Source: an uncultured Prevotellaceae bacterium
Lineage (GTDB): Bacteria; Bacteroidota; Bacteroidia; Bacteroidales; Bacteroidaceae
NCBI GenBank assembly: GCA_900316685.1
Contig: ONDS01000008.1
Coordinates: 1-64,000, forward strand
Direction of reading: 5' to 3'
Length of the DNA: 64,000 nt
In this document: piece after piece, positions 37,451 through 46,155 of the stretch
Layout of the letters: each line of letters opens with the position of its first letter
How positions within the stretch are numbered: position 1 is the first letter of the stretch
The notes under the pieces: generated by a model
Seen by the model: only the letters and a program-made list of their open reading frames with translations
Databases searched by the model: none
What the model was told of the DNA's origin: nothing
Position numbers and translations under genes: made by a program

Positions 37451-39037
37451 TTACCTGGCCGTCACATATTTATGTAGAGTGGCGCGGACTGCACCTTTTC
37501 CTGCGAAAAGTTCCTTCACCATACCCTCTATCTGCTCACCCAGCCCCGCCTCATAAAGATCGAGACCGAATACATCTTTGCGACTGTAAAGGGCATGCAG
37601 GCAACTATAATCCTGCTCAGCTTTACCCACTTCAAGGGGTGCCACTATGGCCTGCATCTCTTCCAGCATCGGATCGGGTGATGGCGAGAACGGCTCACCA
37701 TCATCCTTGATGCCTTTAAGATAGCGAGCATAGCCTGCCAGAGTGAGGGGTATCAACACCAAATTGCTCATATCTAATCCACGAGCCACATATTTCTTGA
37801 TGGTTTCACCGAATCGGATGGGCAGTTTCTGACTTGTATCCATAGCAATACGCTGTGGAGCATCCGGCATGAAGGGGTTAGGCAACCTACGATTGATGAC
37901 AGCGCCAATGAACTCATAGGGATTGAGCACTCCTGGGTCGGTGACCACCGGCATGGCTTCTATATATCCTATTTTTTGGATGAAAGAGCGCAGGTCGTCG
38001 TCGGCCATTTCTGCAGAGATCAAAGTGTAGCCCAGCATACATCCATAGATGGACATGGCAGTATGAAGAGGATTCAGACAGGTTGTCACCTTCATGGTCT
38101 CCACCTTGTCCACAGTCTCACGTGTGGTGTACAAAGCGCCGCCAAGATCAAGGGGCGGACGTCCGTTGGTGTAATTATCTTCAATTACGAGATACTGCAC
38201 TTCTTCAGCATTCACGAAAGGAGCCGTGAAAGTATGCTTTTCCGTCTCGATATATTCATTATCTTCGAAACCATCGGCAGCCAGCAACTCTTTCACCTTT
38301 TCATGAGGCCGTGGTGTAATCTTGTCAATCATCGACCATGGGAAGGTGATTTTAGTCTCGTCATGAAGATAATCAAGGAAGGCGGTGGGAACCAATCCCT
38401 CGGCCACCCATTTCTCGGCATAGGCGAAAACTCCCGCTTTTACCTTGTCGCCATTATGAGAGCAATTGTCCATGCTCTGCACGGTGAGAGGCAGTTGACC
38501 TGCTTGGAAACGCTCATATAACAAAGCGCATACCTTACCCATGGCAAATACAGGTTGAAGCCCACGTGCCAAGTCAGCGTCATTATAAGAATACCCCTTT
38601 TCCGTGATGGTGAAGGAAATCATCTGTAGGGAGGGATTACGGAAAATTTCCACGAGACGTTTCCAGTCATCGAATTGGTAATCGGCCTTCAGTGCTTCAG
38701 TAACCGAGCCAATTACTTTCTTCTCGATAGTGCCCGACGATTGCAAACTGACCAAGAGTGAGAGATTGTCGTATGGAGCATAAGCTTTGTCAATCACTTC
38801 ATAGTCGAAAGTCTCGGCCACTATTACCCCACGGTCGTATTTTCCCGTGTTCAGTGCATCATTAAGGATGGCGGCAGGAAAGGCCCGGAATATATTGCCA
38901 CCGCCGAAGTGCACCCATGTGGGCTGCTCATGGGTTTTCTTCACTATTTGCGCCCTGTCGAACTTAGGGAGTTGGTAGCCTTTTCGTTCCCACTCCGCGG
39001 CATCGAACTGTCCGCTTAAGATATCAGTTAATTTCAT
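37451..39037 (-). CDS. uxuB: Fructuronate reductase (mannitol dehydrogenase family)
   Basis: A 528-residue polyol-dehydrogenase-family protein. The N-terminal domain has the nucleotide-binding WVHFGGGNIFRAFPAAIL (about residues 41-58), and the C-terminal domain contains MDNCSHNGD (the Asn-Asp area near residue 190) and KIGYIEAMPVVTDPGV. Lying 19 bases after uxuA it is best read as D-mannonate:NAD oxidoreductase, converting fructuronate to mannonate, the product that UxuA dehydrates. Mannitol dehydrogenase activity cannot be excluded from sequence alone. The KDG kinase and aldolase of the pathway are not in the window. Confidence 0.85.
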   Translation of the reverse strand: MKLTDILSGQFDAAEWERKGYQLPKFDRAQIVKKTHEQPTWVHFGGGNIFRAFPAAILNDALNTGKYDRGVIVAETFDYEVIDKAYAPYDNLSLLVSLQSSGTIEKKVIGSVTEALKADYQFDDWKRLVEIFRNPSLQMISFTITEKGYSYNDADLARGLQPVFAMGKVCALLYERFQAGQLPLTVQSMDNCSHNGDKVKAGVFAYAEKWVAEGLVPTAFLDYLHDETKITFPWSMIDKITPRPHEKVKELLAADGFEDNEYIETEKHTFTAPFVNAEEVQYLVIEDNYTNGRPPLDLGGALYTTRETVDKVETMKVTTCLNPLHTAMSIYGCMLGYTLISAEMADDDLRSFIQKIGYIEAMPVVTDPGVLNPYEFIGAVINRRLPNPFMPDAPQRIAMDTSQKLPIRFGETIKKYVARGLDMSNLVLIPLTLAGYARYLKGIKDDGEPFSPSPDPMLEEMQAIVAPLEVGKAEQDYSCLHALYSRKDVFGLDLYEAGLGEQIEGMVKELFAGKGAVRATLHKYVTAR

Positions 39038-39056
39038 AGATATAAGATAAAGCTAA

Positions 39057-40289
39057 TCAATCGAAAAATCCAGGTTGCTTGTAATTGATTCCCAACTCAC
39101 GGTCAACCGTGGCAAGAATACCCTGCACTTGCCCCAAAGCAAACATGCGGCCTAAGAACGAGTAGCCGGCATTATAACCTTTCGTCTCGTCGCCGAGCAT
39201 AGTCATTCCATGGTCCACACGCATGGGGAGGTTGGGATTCTCTTTTTCGAAAATACGAGCCAGCTCGATGATGTCGGCACGACCACCAAGATGCGAGGCT
39301 TCGGTGAAGTCGCCGTTGGGGAAGATATGACAGGAACGTAGATGTACGAAATGGGTGCGCGATGCGAATATCCTGGCCATCTCCACAACATTATTGTAAG
39401 CCCCAGCAGAGAGAGAACCAGCGCAGAATGTCAAGCCGTTATGCTTGTTGGGCACGGCATCCAGGAACCACTGGATATCTTCTTCGGTTCTGACGATGCG
39501 AGGTAGACCAAGAATTTCAATGGGTGGATCGTCGGGATGAACGCACATGTTCATACCATATTCCTCGCAAGTGGGCATAATGGCCTCAAGGAAATACTTC
39601 ATGTTGGCACGTAATTTCTCTTTGTCGATGCCTTTGTAAAGGTCGAGGAACTCACGGAACTTCTGGATGGGAGCTTCGTCGTTCTCGCTGAAGTTGCCGC
39701 TTACGAAGCCTTGGGTCTTGATGATGATGGTTTCCACTAATTCGTGGTCTTTTTCGGGAGTCATCGTTTTGGCCAGCTCGTCGGCCTCGGCCAACACATT
39801 GCGCCCCTCCCCCACCCCTTTGGGGAATTGGAATTTTGCCCATTCCTCACGAGCACCTTCGCGTTTGAGAATATAGATGTCGAAATAAGCGAATTCGGCA
39901 TAGTTGAAATAGAGGTTGCTCGAACCGTTAGGGTTTTCATGGAGCAAATCGGTACGGGCCCAATCCAACACAGGCATGAAATTATAGCAAATACAATGGA
40001 TGCCTTCTGCCGAGAGATTCCGCAGGCTTTCCTTATACACCTCTATTTGGTGGTCACGATCGGGCCCTCCGTATTTGATGGTCTCGACGACTGGTAAGCT
40101 TTCCACGACGCTCCACCTCATGCCGTAGCTCTCAATATATTCGCGCAGGTTGCGTATTTTCTCACGAGTCCATACCTCGCCTAATGGTACGTCATGCAAG
40201 GCTGTGACGATACCCTCCACACCAATTTGTTTCAGCATGGCAAGCGTTATCTTGTCGTTCTTGCCAAACCATCTCCAAGTTCTTTCCAT
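39057..40289 (-). CDS. uxuA: Mannonate dehydratase
   Basis: A 410-residue UxuA that dehydrates D-mannonate to 2-keto-3-deoxygluconate in hexuronate catabolism. The start MERTWRWFGKNDKITL and the metal-site stretches MCVHPDDPPIEILGLPRI (His-x-Asp), FCAGSLSAG, RSCHIFPNGDF and RVDHGMTM are typical. The frame extends to a TTG at 40322, but that lies across a -7 promoter box, so 40289 is used. It is first in a two-gene operon with uxuB. Confidence 0.95.
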   Translation of the reverse strand: MERTWRWFGKNDKITLAMLKQIGVEGIVTALHDVPLGEVWTREKIRNLREYIESYGMRWSVVESLPVVETIKYGGPDRDHQIEVYKESLRNLSAEGIHCICYNFMPVLDWARTDLLHENPNGSSNLYFNYAEFAYFDIYILKREGAREEWAKFQFPKGVGEGRNVLAEADELAKTMTPEKDHELVETIIIKTQGFVSGNFSENDEAPIQKFREFLDLYKGIDKEKLRANMKYFLEAIMPTCEEYGMNMCVHPDDPPIEILGLPRIVRTEEDIQWFLDAVPNKHNGLTFCAGSLSAGAYNNVVEMARIFASRTHFVHLRSCHIFPNGDFTEASHLGGRADIIELARIFEKENPNLPMRVDHGMTMLGDETKGYNAGYSFLGRMFALGQVQGILATVDRELGINYKQPGFFD

Positions 40290-40319
40290 AGTTTTTCGTT
40301 TGTTAAAAAAATCTTGCCA

Positions 40320-40327
40320 CAAAGTTA
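40320..40327 (-). promoter_or_regulatory. -7 promoter box for uxuAB
   Basis: Reads TAACTTTG on the minus strand, 30 bases before the uxuA ATG. The rest of the 223-base region up to the divergent lipoprotein gene is AT-rich; I see no clear operator. Confidence 0.6.
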
Positions 40328-40486
40328 CACTTTTTAGCCCATATATGCTATTTCCAATGCCATGTTTTTTCCAACATTATACAAAAACAAATAAAAATGA
40401 AACCTCACAAAGTTTATAAACGACTATAATGACATACTTGAACAGAAATAAATAATGATAAGGCCGCGTTTTTCAAAAAATAGTTG

Positions 40487-40494
40487 TATTTTTG
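40487..40494 (+). promoter_or_regulatory. -7 promoter box for the small lipoprotein gene
   Basis: TATTTTTG fits TAnnTTTG, 18 bases before the ATG at 40513. It rules out the longer frame from 40492. Confidence 0.55.
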
Positions 40495-40512
40495 CCATCT
40501 CTAACGAAAAAG

Positions 40513-40968
40513 ATGTCTATGAAACGTTTCTTATGGCTTCTCTCATTGTGGATGACACTGTTTGTCAGTTGCGATCATCTACCCGCATCTCACGGCTCCC
40601 AGGCAGAAAATACCGTAGACAGTTTTTGCCAGGCTTATTTCTGCTATCACTTTGAGCGTGCACTACAATTTACCACAGATGAATCGCGCCCATGGCTGGT
40701 GTATGCAGCCAGTAATGTGAATCAAGATGATATTGATGCCTTGCGAGCCATGGAAAACAGCCCCTCCATTGATGTCGACGAAGTGGTGGCACCCGAGAAT
40801 GACTCTGCAGGATATGCTGTAGTGGAAGTGAGTGACTATCTCGTAATGGACACCATTGGTCAGGCTGCTCATTTACAAACATCAAGTCAATACCGTTTCG
40901 ACATGGTGAAACGGGGTGGCAAGTGGAAAATCAAACTTAGTGGATTGCCGCGAGGCAGGAGCATCTGA
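40513..40968 (+). CDS. Small lipoprotein, possibly NTF2-like
   Basis: About 151 residues. The signal MSMKRFLWLLSLWMTLFVSC ends in a lipobox-like Phe-Val-Ser-Cys, predicting a lipoprotein. The mature part begins with a helix (AENTVDSFCQAYFCYHFERAL) followed by strands with VVEVSDYL and FDMVKRGGKWKIKLSG, a helix-then-sheet order seen in NTF2-like lipoproteins such as DUF4878; this is a loose resemblance. ATG codons at 40513 and 40519 are both possible. It converges with the tamL gene with only 10 bases between stops. Function unknown. Confidence 0.65.
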   Translation: MSMKRFLWLLSLWMTLFVSCDHLPASHGSQAENTVDSFCQAYFCYHFERALQFTTDESRPWLVYAASNVNQDDIDALRAMENSPSIDVDEVVAPENDSAGYAVVEVSDYLVMDTIGQAAHLQTSSQYRFDMVKRGGKWKIKLSGLPRGRSI

Positions 40969-40978
40969 CCTTTATATC

Positions 40979-43198
40979 TCAGAACGGGAGACCGACAGCG
41001 AAATGCAAAGCCGCATCCCTGCGCAAACGGGGATGGAAGATTGGGAAATGCTCTTCTTCACTGTCATATACGGGGTTGATGGCTTTCATACCCAAATCGA
41101 GGCGTAAAATAAAATAATCAAGGTTTAGACGTAATCCCAATCCATAGGATACGGCTATCTGTTTGTAAAAATCCTTAAAACTGAATTGTCCACCTGGTTG
41201 GTCGGCATATTCTCGCAATGTCCAGATATTACCTGCGTCGACGAATAATGCAGCCCCCAACTTCCACAATAGTTTGGTCCGGTATTCCATGTTCAGATCC
41301 AACCTCATGTCGCCCGTTTGGTTGATAAAGTCGATTTTCCCATCTGTACCTTTGAACTTACCTGGGCCAAGTCGTCTGACGTTCCACCCTCTGACCGAGT
41401 TGGCACCTCCTGAAAAATAGCGTTTTTCAAAAGGAAGTATCGTCGAGTTTCCGTAAGGATAGGCGATGCCCAATCCTGCATGGAACACGAGGGTGTTGTT
41501 CTCGTCGAAACGGATATGCTTGGTATAGTCGAAATCGGCTTTCACATATTGGGCATAAGCGATATTGAACAACATATATTGGCCACTATCGTTGGTTTTG
41601 AAACCGAAAGAATGAGCAGCCATGTTAAGCAAGTTGCCCGCAGTTTCCACATTGGCACGTATGACATGGCTCCCCACGGCGTAGGAGACTCCGAAACCTA
41701 TTTTCATGATGAACAGGTCTTCGTAGTTATATCGTAATATAGCGTTTCTGTTGGATACGTCATCAAGATAATCGGTCTTAAACGTGGATGATATCCACGG
41801 CATATAGATATAGTTCAGATCGATCATATCGAGTTTATAACTGATGTTCCTCATCTTTTCCGACCACCTATAACGCCATGCTGTAGAGAAAACCCTGCGA
41901 TGAAACTCCGGTCTATTCTGGAGGTTATACGTGATGGAGAGCTCCGATGAGGCGTTATTGCTTCTAAGGAAATGCTTGGAAAGGAAGGGCGCCACAAAAC
42001 GAGGAAAACGGAGTTTCGACTCAGCACCATACTCTATATAATTGGAATTGGAATAGCCTTCCAATCCACGGATGGCCTCAAAGGCGCCACGCAATTGAAA
42101 AGAAAAAAGTTCTGAACCGTGAAAAACATTACGGTTTTCATACGTCAGTGCCGCTGCTGCTCCGAAATCGCCGGCGGTATTGGTACCTTCTGGTGAAAAT
42201 GAAATGGTGCGCGGTTTGTTGGTGCTCAACTGGATATTACAGTCCAACTGAAGTGTATCCTCGGTTTCCTCGAATCTGATATTGGTGTATTTCACCGCCT
42301 GTAAACGAGAAAAATTGTTGTAGGTTTGCTGTAAATCGCTGGCACTATAGGGTTTACCCTCCTCGATAATTGTATTGTTGGCCAATACGGAGGAGCGTAG
42401 GCGGAGATTTTCTCCCGCAGCCCCATTGTAATTGATTTTCCTGATGGTGTATTTTGGGTGTGCTTTTTCAGGTGCCCTATTGTTTTCACGATATGGCAAC
42501 AGGGTCATTGTCAGGTCGACGAAAAAGCCGTTTCTCACTGTATCGGCCTTGAACTGGATAAAATCCTTATGAAACCTGTAATATCCACTATCATTGAGCA
42601 GCGCGGTGATACGTTTCCTTTCTGCATCAAGACCCGAGACGGTGAATTTCAAACCCGGTTTAAGAGTCCATGACGATGACTCTTGCTTGGCTAAAATATC
42701 CTGTATAGCGGAGTCGCGTATCTCATAGTTCACCTTGCCGATATAGAATTGTTGACCGGGATGAACCATGAAGAATTGCGTGAGTTTCTTACCCTTGATT
42801 GCTACTTGATGTTCCACCGTTCCTTGCATAAACCCTTGGTTTTTCAGAGCCATGGTCAAGTCTTCGGTGGTACGTTGTGCTTTGGCTGTATCGTAGAGGA
42901 CTGGCGGTTGACCGAACTTCTGGAGCATACGGTTCAACCATTTAGTGGTGTCTCTGCCGGCCAAGGAATAAGTTCCCAAAGGTATGTTAAGCAGAGAGAA
43001 CCACTTGCCATTAGGTTTCTGCCTGATATATTGTTTGAGATTGTCGGTCTTATAGTTGGGGTCGTCGGAAAGGATAACAGATTTCTTCAGAAGATATTTC
43101 CCATCGGGTACGAACTTTGTTGTGGAGCAACCCACCATAAGGGTTCCCCAGAAACAAAACATACACAGTTTGGCAATGAGAACTATTGACTTCTTCAT
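40979..43198 (-). CDS. tamL: TamA-like outer-membrane lipoprotein (TamL class)
   Basis: A 739-residue Omp85-family protein. The N-terminus is a signal peptide with lipobox (LMVGC), so unlike proteobacterial TamA it is a lipoprotein, as described for Bacteroidota TamL. POTRA-like segments occupy about residues 25-330, and the C-terminal half is a 16-strand barrel of the D15/BamA type with SGGANSVRGWNVRRLGPG (the conserved loop with Arg-Gly-Trp) and a final aromatic residue (AVGLPF). It probably works with TamB, whose gene lies 22.5 kb away. The start at 43198 is chosen because of the signal peptide and a -7 box at 43211-43218. Confidence 0.88.
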   Translation of the reverse strand: MKKSIVLIAKLCMFCFWGTLMVGCSTTKFVPDGKYLLKKSVILSDDPNYKTDNLKQYIRQKPNGKWFSLLNIPLGTYSLAGRDTTKWLNRMLQKFGQPPVLYDTAKAQRTTEDLTMALKNQGFMQGTVEHQVAIKGKKLTQFFMVHPGQQFYIGKVNYEIRDSAIQDILAKQESSSWTLKPGLKFTVSGLDAERKRITALLNDSGYYRFHKDFIQFKADTVRNGFFVDLTMTLLPYRENNRAPEKAHPKYTIRKINYNGAAGENLRLRSSVLANNTIIEEGKPYSASDLQQTYNNFSRLQAVKYTNIRFEETEDTLQLDCNIQLSTNKPRTISFSPEGTNTAGDFGAAAALTYENRNVFHGSELFSFQLRGAFEAIRGLEGYSNSNYIEYGAESKLRFPRFVAPFLSKHFLRSNNASSELSITYNLQNRPEFHRRVFSTAWRYRWSEKMRNISYKLDMIDLNYIYMPWISSTFKTDYLDDVSNRNAILRYNYEDLFIMKIGFGVSYAVGSHVIRANVETAGNLLNMAAHSFGFKTNDSGQYMLFNIAYAQYVKADFDYTKHIRFDENNTLVFHAGLGIAYPYGNSTILPFEKRYFSGGANSVRGWNVRRLGPGKFKGTDGKIDFINQTGDMRLDLNMEYRTKLLWKLGAALFVDAGNIWTLREYADQPGGQFSFKDFYKQIAVSYGLGLRLNLDYFILRLDLGMKAINPVYDSEEEHFPIFHPRLRRDAALHFAVGLPF

Positions 43199-43210
43199 AC
43201 GAAACGCTTG

Positions 43211-43218
43211 CAAAGTTA
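43211..43218 (-). promoter_or_regulatory. -7 promoter box for tamL
   Basis: Reads TAACTTTG on the minus strand, only 12 bases before the ATG, implying a leader of perhaps 7-8 bases. Confidence 0.45.
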
Positions 43219-43293
43219 GCATTTTTTATCCACAGAACGCACCAGTTTTAGTTTTTTTATCCTCTAACATCTGCAAATGTCGGATAAAAAGAG

Positions 43294-43301
43294 TATTTTT
43301 G
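43294..43301 (+). promoter_or_regulatory. -7 promoter box at the TrmH-family gene start
   Basis: TATTTTTG fits TAnnTTTG and ends 4 bases before the ATG at 43306. A transcript from here would begin at or very near the start codon, making it leaderless. Confidence 0.45.
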
Positions 43302-43305
43302 CAGC

Positions 43306-44070
43306 ATGATAAGCAAGAATCTTGTCAAGAAAGTGCATCAGTTGTCGATGAAAAAGTATCGTGACCTCACTCATCTGTTTGTGGGTGAAGGCCCCAAGAT
43401 ATGTCGCGACTTGCTTGGAAAGTCAAGGGTGGAAACGGTTCTTTGCACAGATGAATTTGATGCCGCGGGTTTTCCTGGCGACAAAGTCGTACTTGTCAGT
43501 GAGGAGGAATTGCGAAAGGTAAGTTTTCTGCAGCATCCCCAGCAAGTACTTTGCGTCTTCCATCAAATGGAGCCCGCTATCGCTATTAGCGACGTAGTTG
43601 CCCAAAGCATCGACCACTTAACGCTGGTGTTGGATGGCGTTCAGGATCCTGGCAATATGGGGACCATCATCCGCATCGCCGATTGGTTCGGCGTGGAGCA
43701 TATCATCTGCAGCCACCAATGTGCCGATGTATGGAACAATAAAGTTGTGCAGGCCACCATGGGCAGCATAGCGCGAGTCACTATTCATTATACAGATTTA
43801 ATAGCGTTGATGCAGAGTAAGCCAAAGGATGTGCCGGTCTATGGCACTTTGTTAGACGGCGAACCTTTAGGCACACATCCCCTCTCGCGAGGAGGTCTAT
43901 TGGTAATGGGCAATGAAGGAAAAGGTATCAGCAACGACCTTCGCCCTTACATCGACCACCCTATCCTTATTCCCAGTTATCCAGAAGGACGTGAAACAGC
44001 CGATAGCCTGAATGTGGGTGTTGCCACCGCCATCATGTGTCATGAGTTCCGTCGTAATGCTCAAATCTAA
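43306..44070 (+). CDS. TrmH/SpoU-family RNA 2'-O-methyltransferase
   Basis: A 254-residue SPOUT methyltransferase, probably acting on the ribose of a tRNA or rRNA nucleotide with S-adenosylmethionine. The N-terminal substrate-binding domain starts at once (ISKNLVKKVHQL ... FVGEGPKI). The three SpoU motifs are LDGVQDPGNMGTIIRIADWFGV (about residues 106-127), LLVMGNEGKGIS (about 196-207) and IPSYPEGRETADSLNVGVATAI, with Asn as a catalytic residue in motif 1 region. The RNA target is unknown. The start lies 4 bases after a promoter box. Confidence 0.88.
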   Translation: MISKNLVKKVHQLSMKKYRDLTHLFVGEGPKICRDLLGKSRVETVLCTDEFDAAGFPGDKVVLVSEEELRKVSFLQHPQQVLCVFHQMEPAIAISDVVAQSIDHLTLVLDGVQDPGNMGTIIRIADWFGVEHIICSHQCADVWNNKVVQATMGSIARVTIHYTDLIALMQSKPKDVPVYGTLLDGEPLGTHPLSRGGLLVMGNEGKGISNDLRPYIDHPILIPSYPEGRETADSLNVGVATAIMCHEFRRNAQI

Positions 44071-44076
44071 CCCTTA

Positions 44077-44095
44077 ACACTAAACCCTTAACATA
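44077..44095 (+). repeat. 19-base dispersed motif, copy 1
   Basis: ACACTAAACCCTTAACATA, just before the start of the membrane protein gene; 18 of 19 bases recur at 55762-55780. It is preceded by a partial tandem echo (AACCCTTAAC). Meaning unknown. Confidence 0.5.
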
Positions 44096-44097
44096 GT

Positions 44098-45027
44098 ATG
44101 GAAGAACTTGTCAAACATAGAAGTATTACGAGTTGCATCGTAGCCGCATGGCATACATGGCGTGACGACAACAGCACCATTCTTCGCAGCACGTGGCTTC
44201 CTATTCTTGTCACATCCTTGGCGGGTGCGCTCCACTCTTTTATTCATCTGAGCGATGCGTCCATGAGTAGTTTTCGCGAAGCCAACCCCATCATCAGTGG
44301 ATTGATGATGGCTATCGCCGCTTTGGGCATGTTCATGGGAATGGCATGGCTGCTATCCCGACTATTCAATTATCTCAACCAGAAAGGTAGGGCCTATAAT
44401 CAACGTCGTGCTGGTGTCAACTTATTGGGTTATGCCATCGGCTCATCGGTCATCATGGCCATCGTTGTGGGAATCCTTATTCTTTGCGGAGTATCATTCT
44501 CCCCTACCCCACAAAGCAGTGAGATGATGCTGTTGGCGCCGGAAGGAGTGATTGAGACTCCACCCTTTACAATTGCTGACATACCTTGGTGGGTATGGCA
44601 TCTTGGGGGTGGCATACTGGTGTGTTTCCTTCTGTTGCCGTTGGTACATCACAGCATTCGTTATCAGATGGAACCAGATACTTTATACATAAAACATATG
44701 GCCAAAGGGCTGAAAGGAGGCTTGAAAAACTGGGGTTTCCTCTTTGGCACCACCTTTGTGACAGGTATGATTTTGGCTTTGGTGAGTATCATCCCCACCC
44801 TGCCCCTCATTCTACTCCACACCGCTGAAGCTCACTCCACCATAGGAGTCATCGAAGGCGATCCCAGCGGCATGCCAACCAGCATACCTTGGGTCTATGC
44901 TCTTACTTCGTTTATCGTGGGTTCGCTGATGCTGTTTGTATGGCAGATTCTCATCCTTGCACAAACCTTCGCGGTGATGCGCCTGAAGAACGATGTACCC
45001 CCACAATTTCCCAACAACATAACATGA
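44098..45027 (+). CDS. Integral membrane protein of unknown function
   Basis: A 309-residue protein with about six hydrophobic segments (roughly residues 35-52, 65-85, 110-130, 160-185, 215-240 and 265-290). No catalytic motif or transporter signature was recognised. It starts 27 bases after the methyltransferase gene, and its TGA overlaps the hisB ATG (ATGA), so it is translationally coupled to hisB. Whether this link has metabolic meaning, for example transport, is unclear. Confidence 0.7.
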   Translation: MEELVKHRSITSCIVAAWHTWRDDNSTILRSTWLPILVTSLAGALHSFIHLSDASMSSFREANPIISGLMMAIAALGMFMGMAWLLSRLFNYLNQKGRAYNQRRAGVNLLGYAIGSSVIMAIVVGILILCGVSFSPTPQSSEMMLLAPEGVIETPPFTIADIPWWVWHLGGGILVCFLLLPLVHHSIRYQMEPDTLYIKHMAKGLKGGLKNWGFLFGTTFVTGMILALVSIIPTLPLILLHTAEAHSTIGVIEGDPSGMPTSIPWVYALTSFIVGSLMLFVWQILILAQTFAVMRLKNDVPPQFPNNIT

Positions 45028-46097
45028 AAAAAAGCATTTTATTCATTGATCGCGACGGAACAATCATCAATGAACCTGCCGATGAGCAGATAGACAGTTT
45101 CGAAAAGCTAAGTTTTAGAAAAGGAGCCATCACAAACCTCTCCTTTATTGCCAAGAACTTGGATTTCGAATTGGTGATGGTGAGCAACCAAGATGGATTG
45201 GGAACGGCATCCTTTCCCGAAGACACTTTCTGGCCAGTACACAACTTCATACTCCAGACGTTGGAAGGTGAAGGTATCCACTTTGATGCCATCCACATCG
45301 ACCCCCATTTCCCCGAAGATAACCATCCCTACCGCAAGCCAGGCATTGGCATGTTGACCGATTATATTGACAATGATGATTATGACATAGACCATAGCTG
45401 GGTGATTGGCGACAGGGAGACAGACCGCCAATTGGCCGCTAACTTGGGATGCGGTGCCTTGATACTGGGTGAGAACGGTCTGACATGGGACAAGATCAGC
45501 GAATTGCTCTTTGCCGGTGAACGTAAGGTGGAGGTAAGCAGGAAAACCAAGGAAACAGATATCAGCATAGAGCTGAATCTCGACGGACATGGACATTGCG
45601 ACATCTCCACGGGGTTGGGATTCTTCGACCATATGCTCGAACAAATCGGCAAACACGGCATGATGGATTTGCGACTTCGCTGCCAAGGTGATTTACATGT
45701 GGATGAACACCACACAATAGAAGATACTGCCATTGTCTTAGGGGAGTGTCTGCGAAAGGCTTTGGGAGATAAACGCGGCATTGAGCGCTATGGCTATTGT
45801 CTGCCTATGGACGATTGCCTGTGTACGGTGGCTATGGACTTCGGCGGTCGTCCCTGGCTGGTATGGGATTGCGAGTTCAAGCGCGAACGCATCGGTGACG
45901 TACCCACAGAGATGTTCTTCCATTTTTTCAAGAGTTTAAGTGACGCCGCCCAAATGAACCTCAACATCAAGGCAGAAGGTACCAACGAACACCACAAGAT
46001 AGAAGGTGTTTTCAAAGCTCTCGCCCGTTCTTTGAAAATGGCTGTCAGGCGAGATGTGCAACATTTCGAGTTGCCTTCTACCAAAGGTATGCTTTAA
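45024..46097 (+). CDS. hisB: Bifunctional histidinol-phosphatase / imidazoleglycerol-phosphate dehydratase
   Basis: A 357-residue two-domain enzyme for steps 7 and 9 of histidine synthesis. The N-terminal HAD phosphatase (residues 1-165) begins FIDRDGTII with the Asp nucleophile pair and has WVIGDRETD as motif IV. The C-terminal IGP dehydratase (about 170-357) has the metal-binding [19 protein letters not shown] and [15 protein letters not shown] motifs. The frame opens back to 44889, but the homology begins at the ATG that overlaps the preceding stop by 4 bases. Unusually it is separated from hisG-hisD-hisC by 6.4 kb. Confidence 0.95.
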   Translation: MKKSILFIDRDGTIINEPADEQIDSFEKLSFRKGAITNLSFIAKNLDFELVMVSNQDGLGTASFPEDTFWPVHNFILQTLEGEGIHFDAIHIDPHFPEDNHPYRKPGIGMLTDYIDNDDYDIDHSWVIGDRETDRQLAANLGCGALILGENGLTWDKISELLFAGERKVEVSRKTKETDISIELNLDGHGHCDISTGLGFFDHMLEQIGKHGMMDLRLRCQGDLHVDEHHTIEDTAIVLGECLRKALGDKRGIERYGYCLPMDDCLCTVAMDFGGRPWLVWDCEFKRERIGDVPTEMFFHFFKSLSDAAQMNLNIKAEGTNEHHKIEGVFKALARSLKMAVRRDVQHFELPSTKGML

Positions 46098-46155
46098 TTA
46101 GTTCATTAAGAAAACTACATAAAGAGAACATTTTACAACAAATCAAGAAAGACAG

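Noticed and set aside
44889..45023. Longer hisB reading frame
   Set aside because: It overlaps the end of the membrane protein gene, and HisB homology begins at the ATG at 45024 in an ATGA junction.
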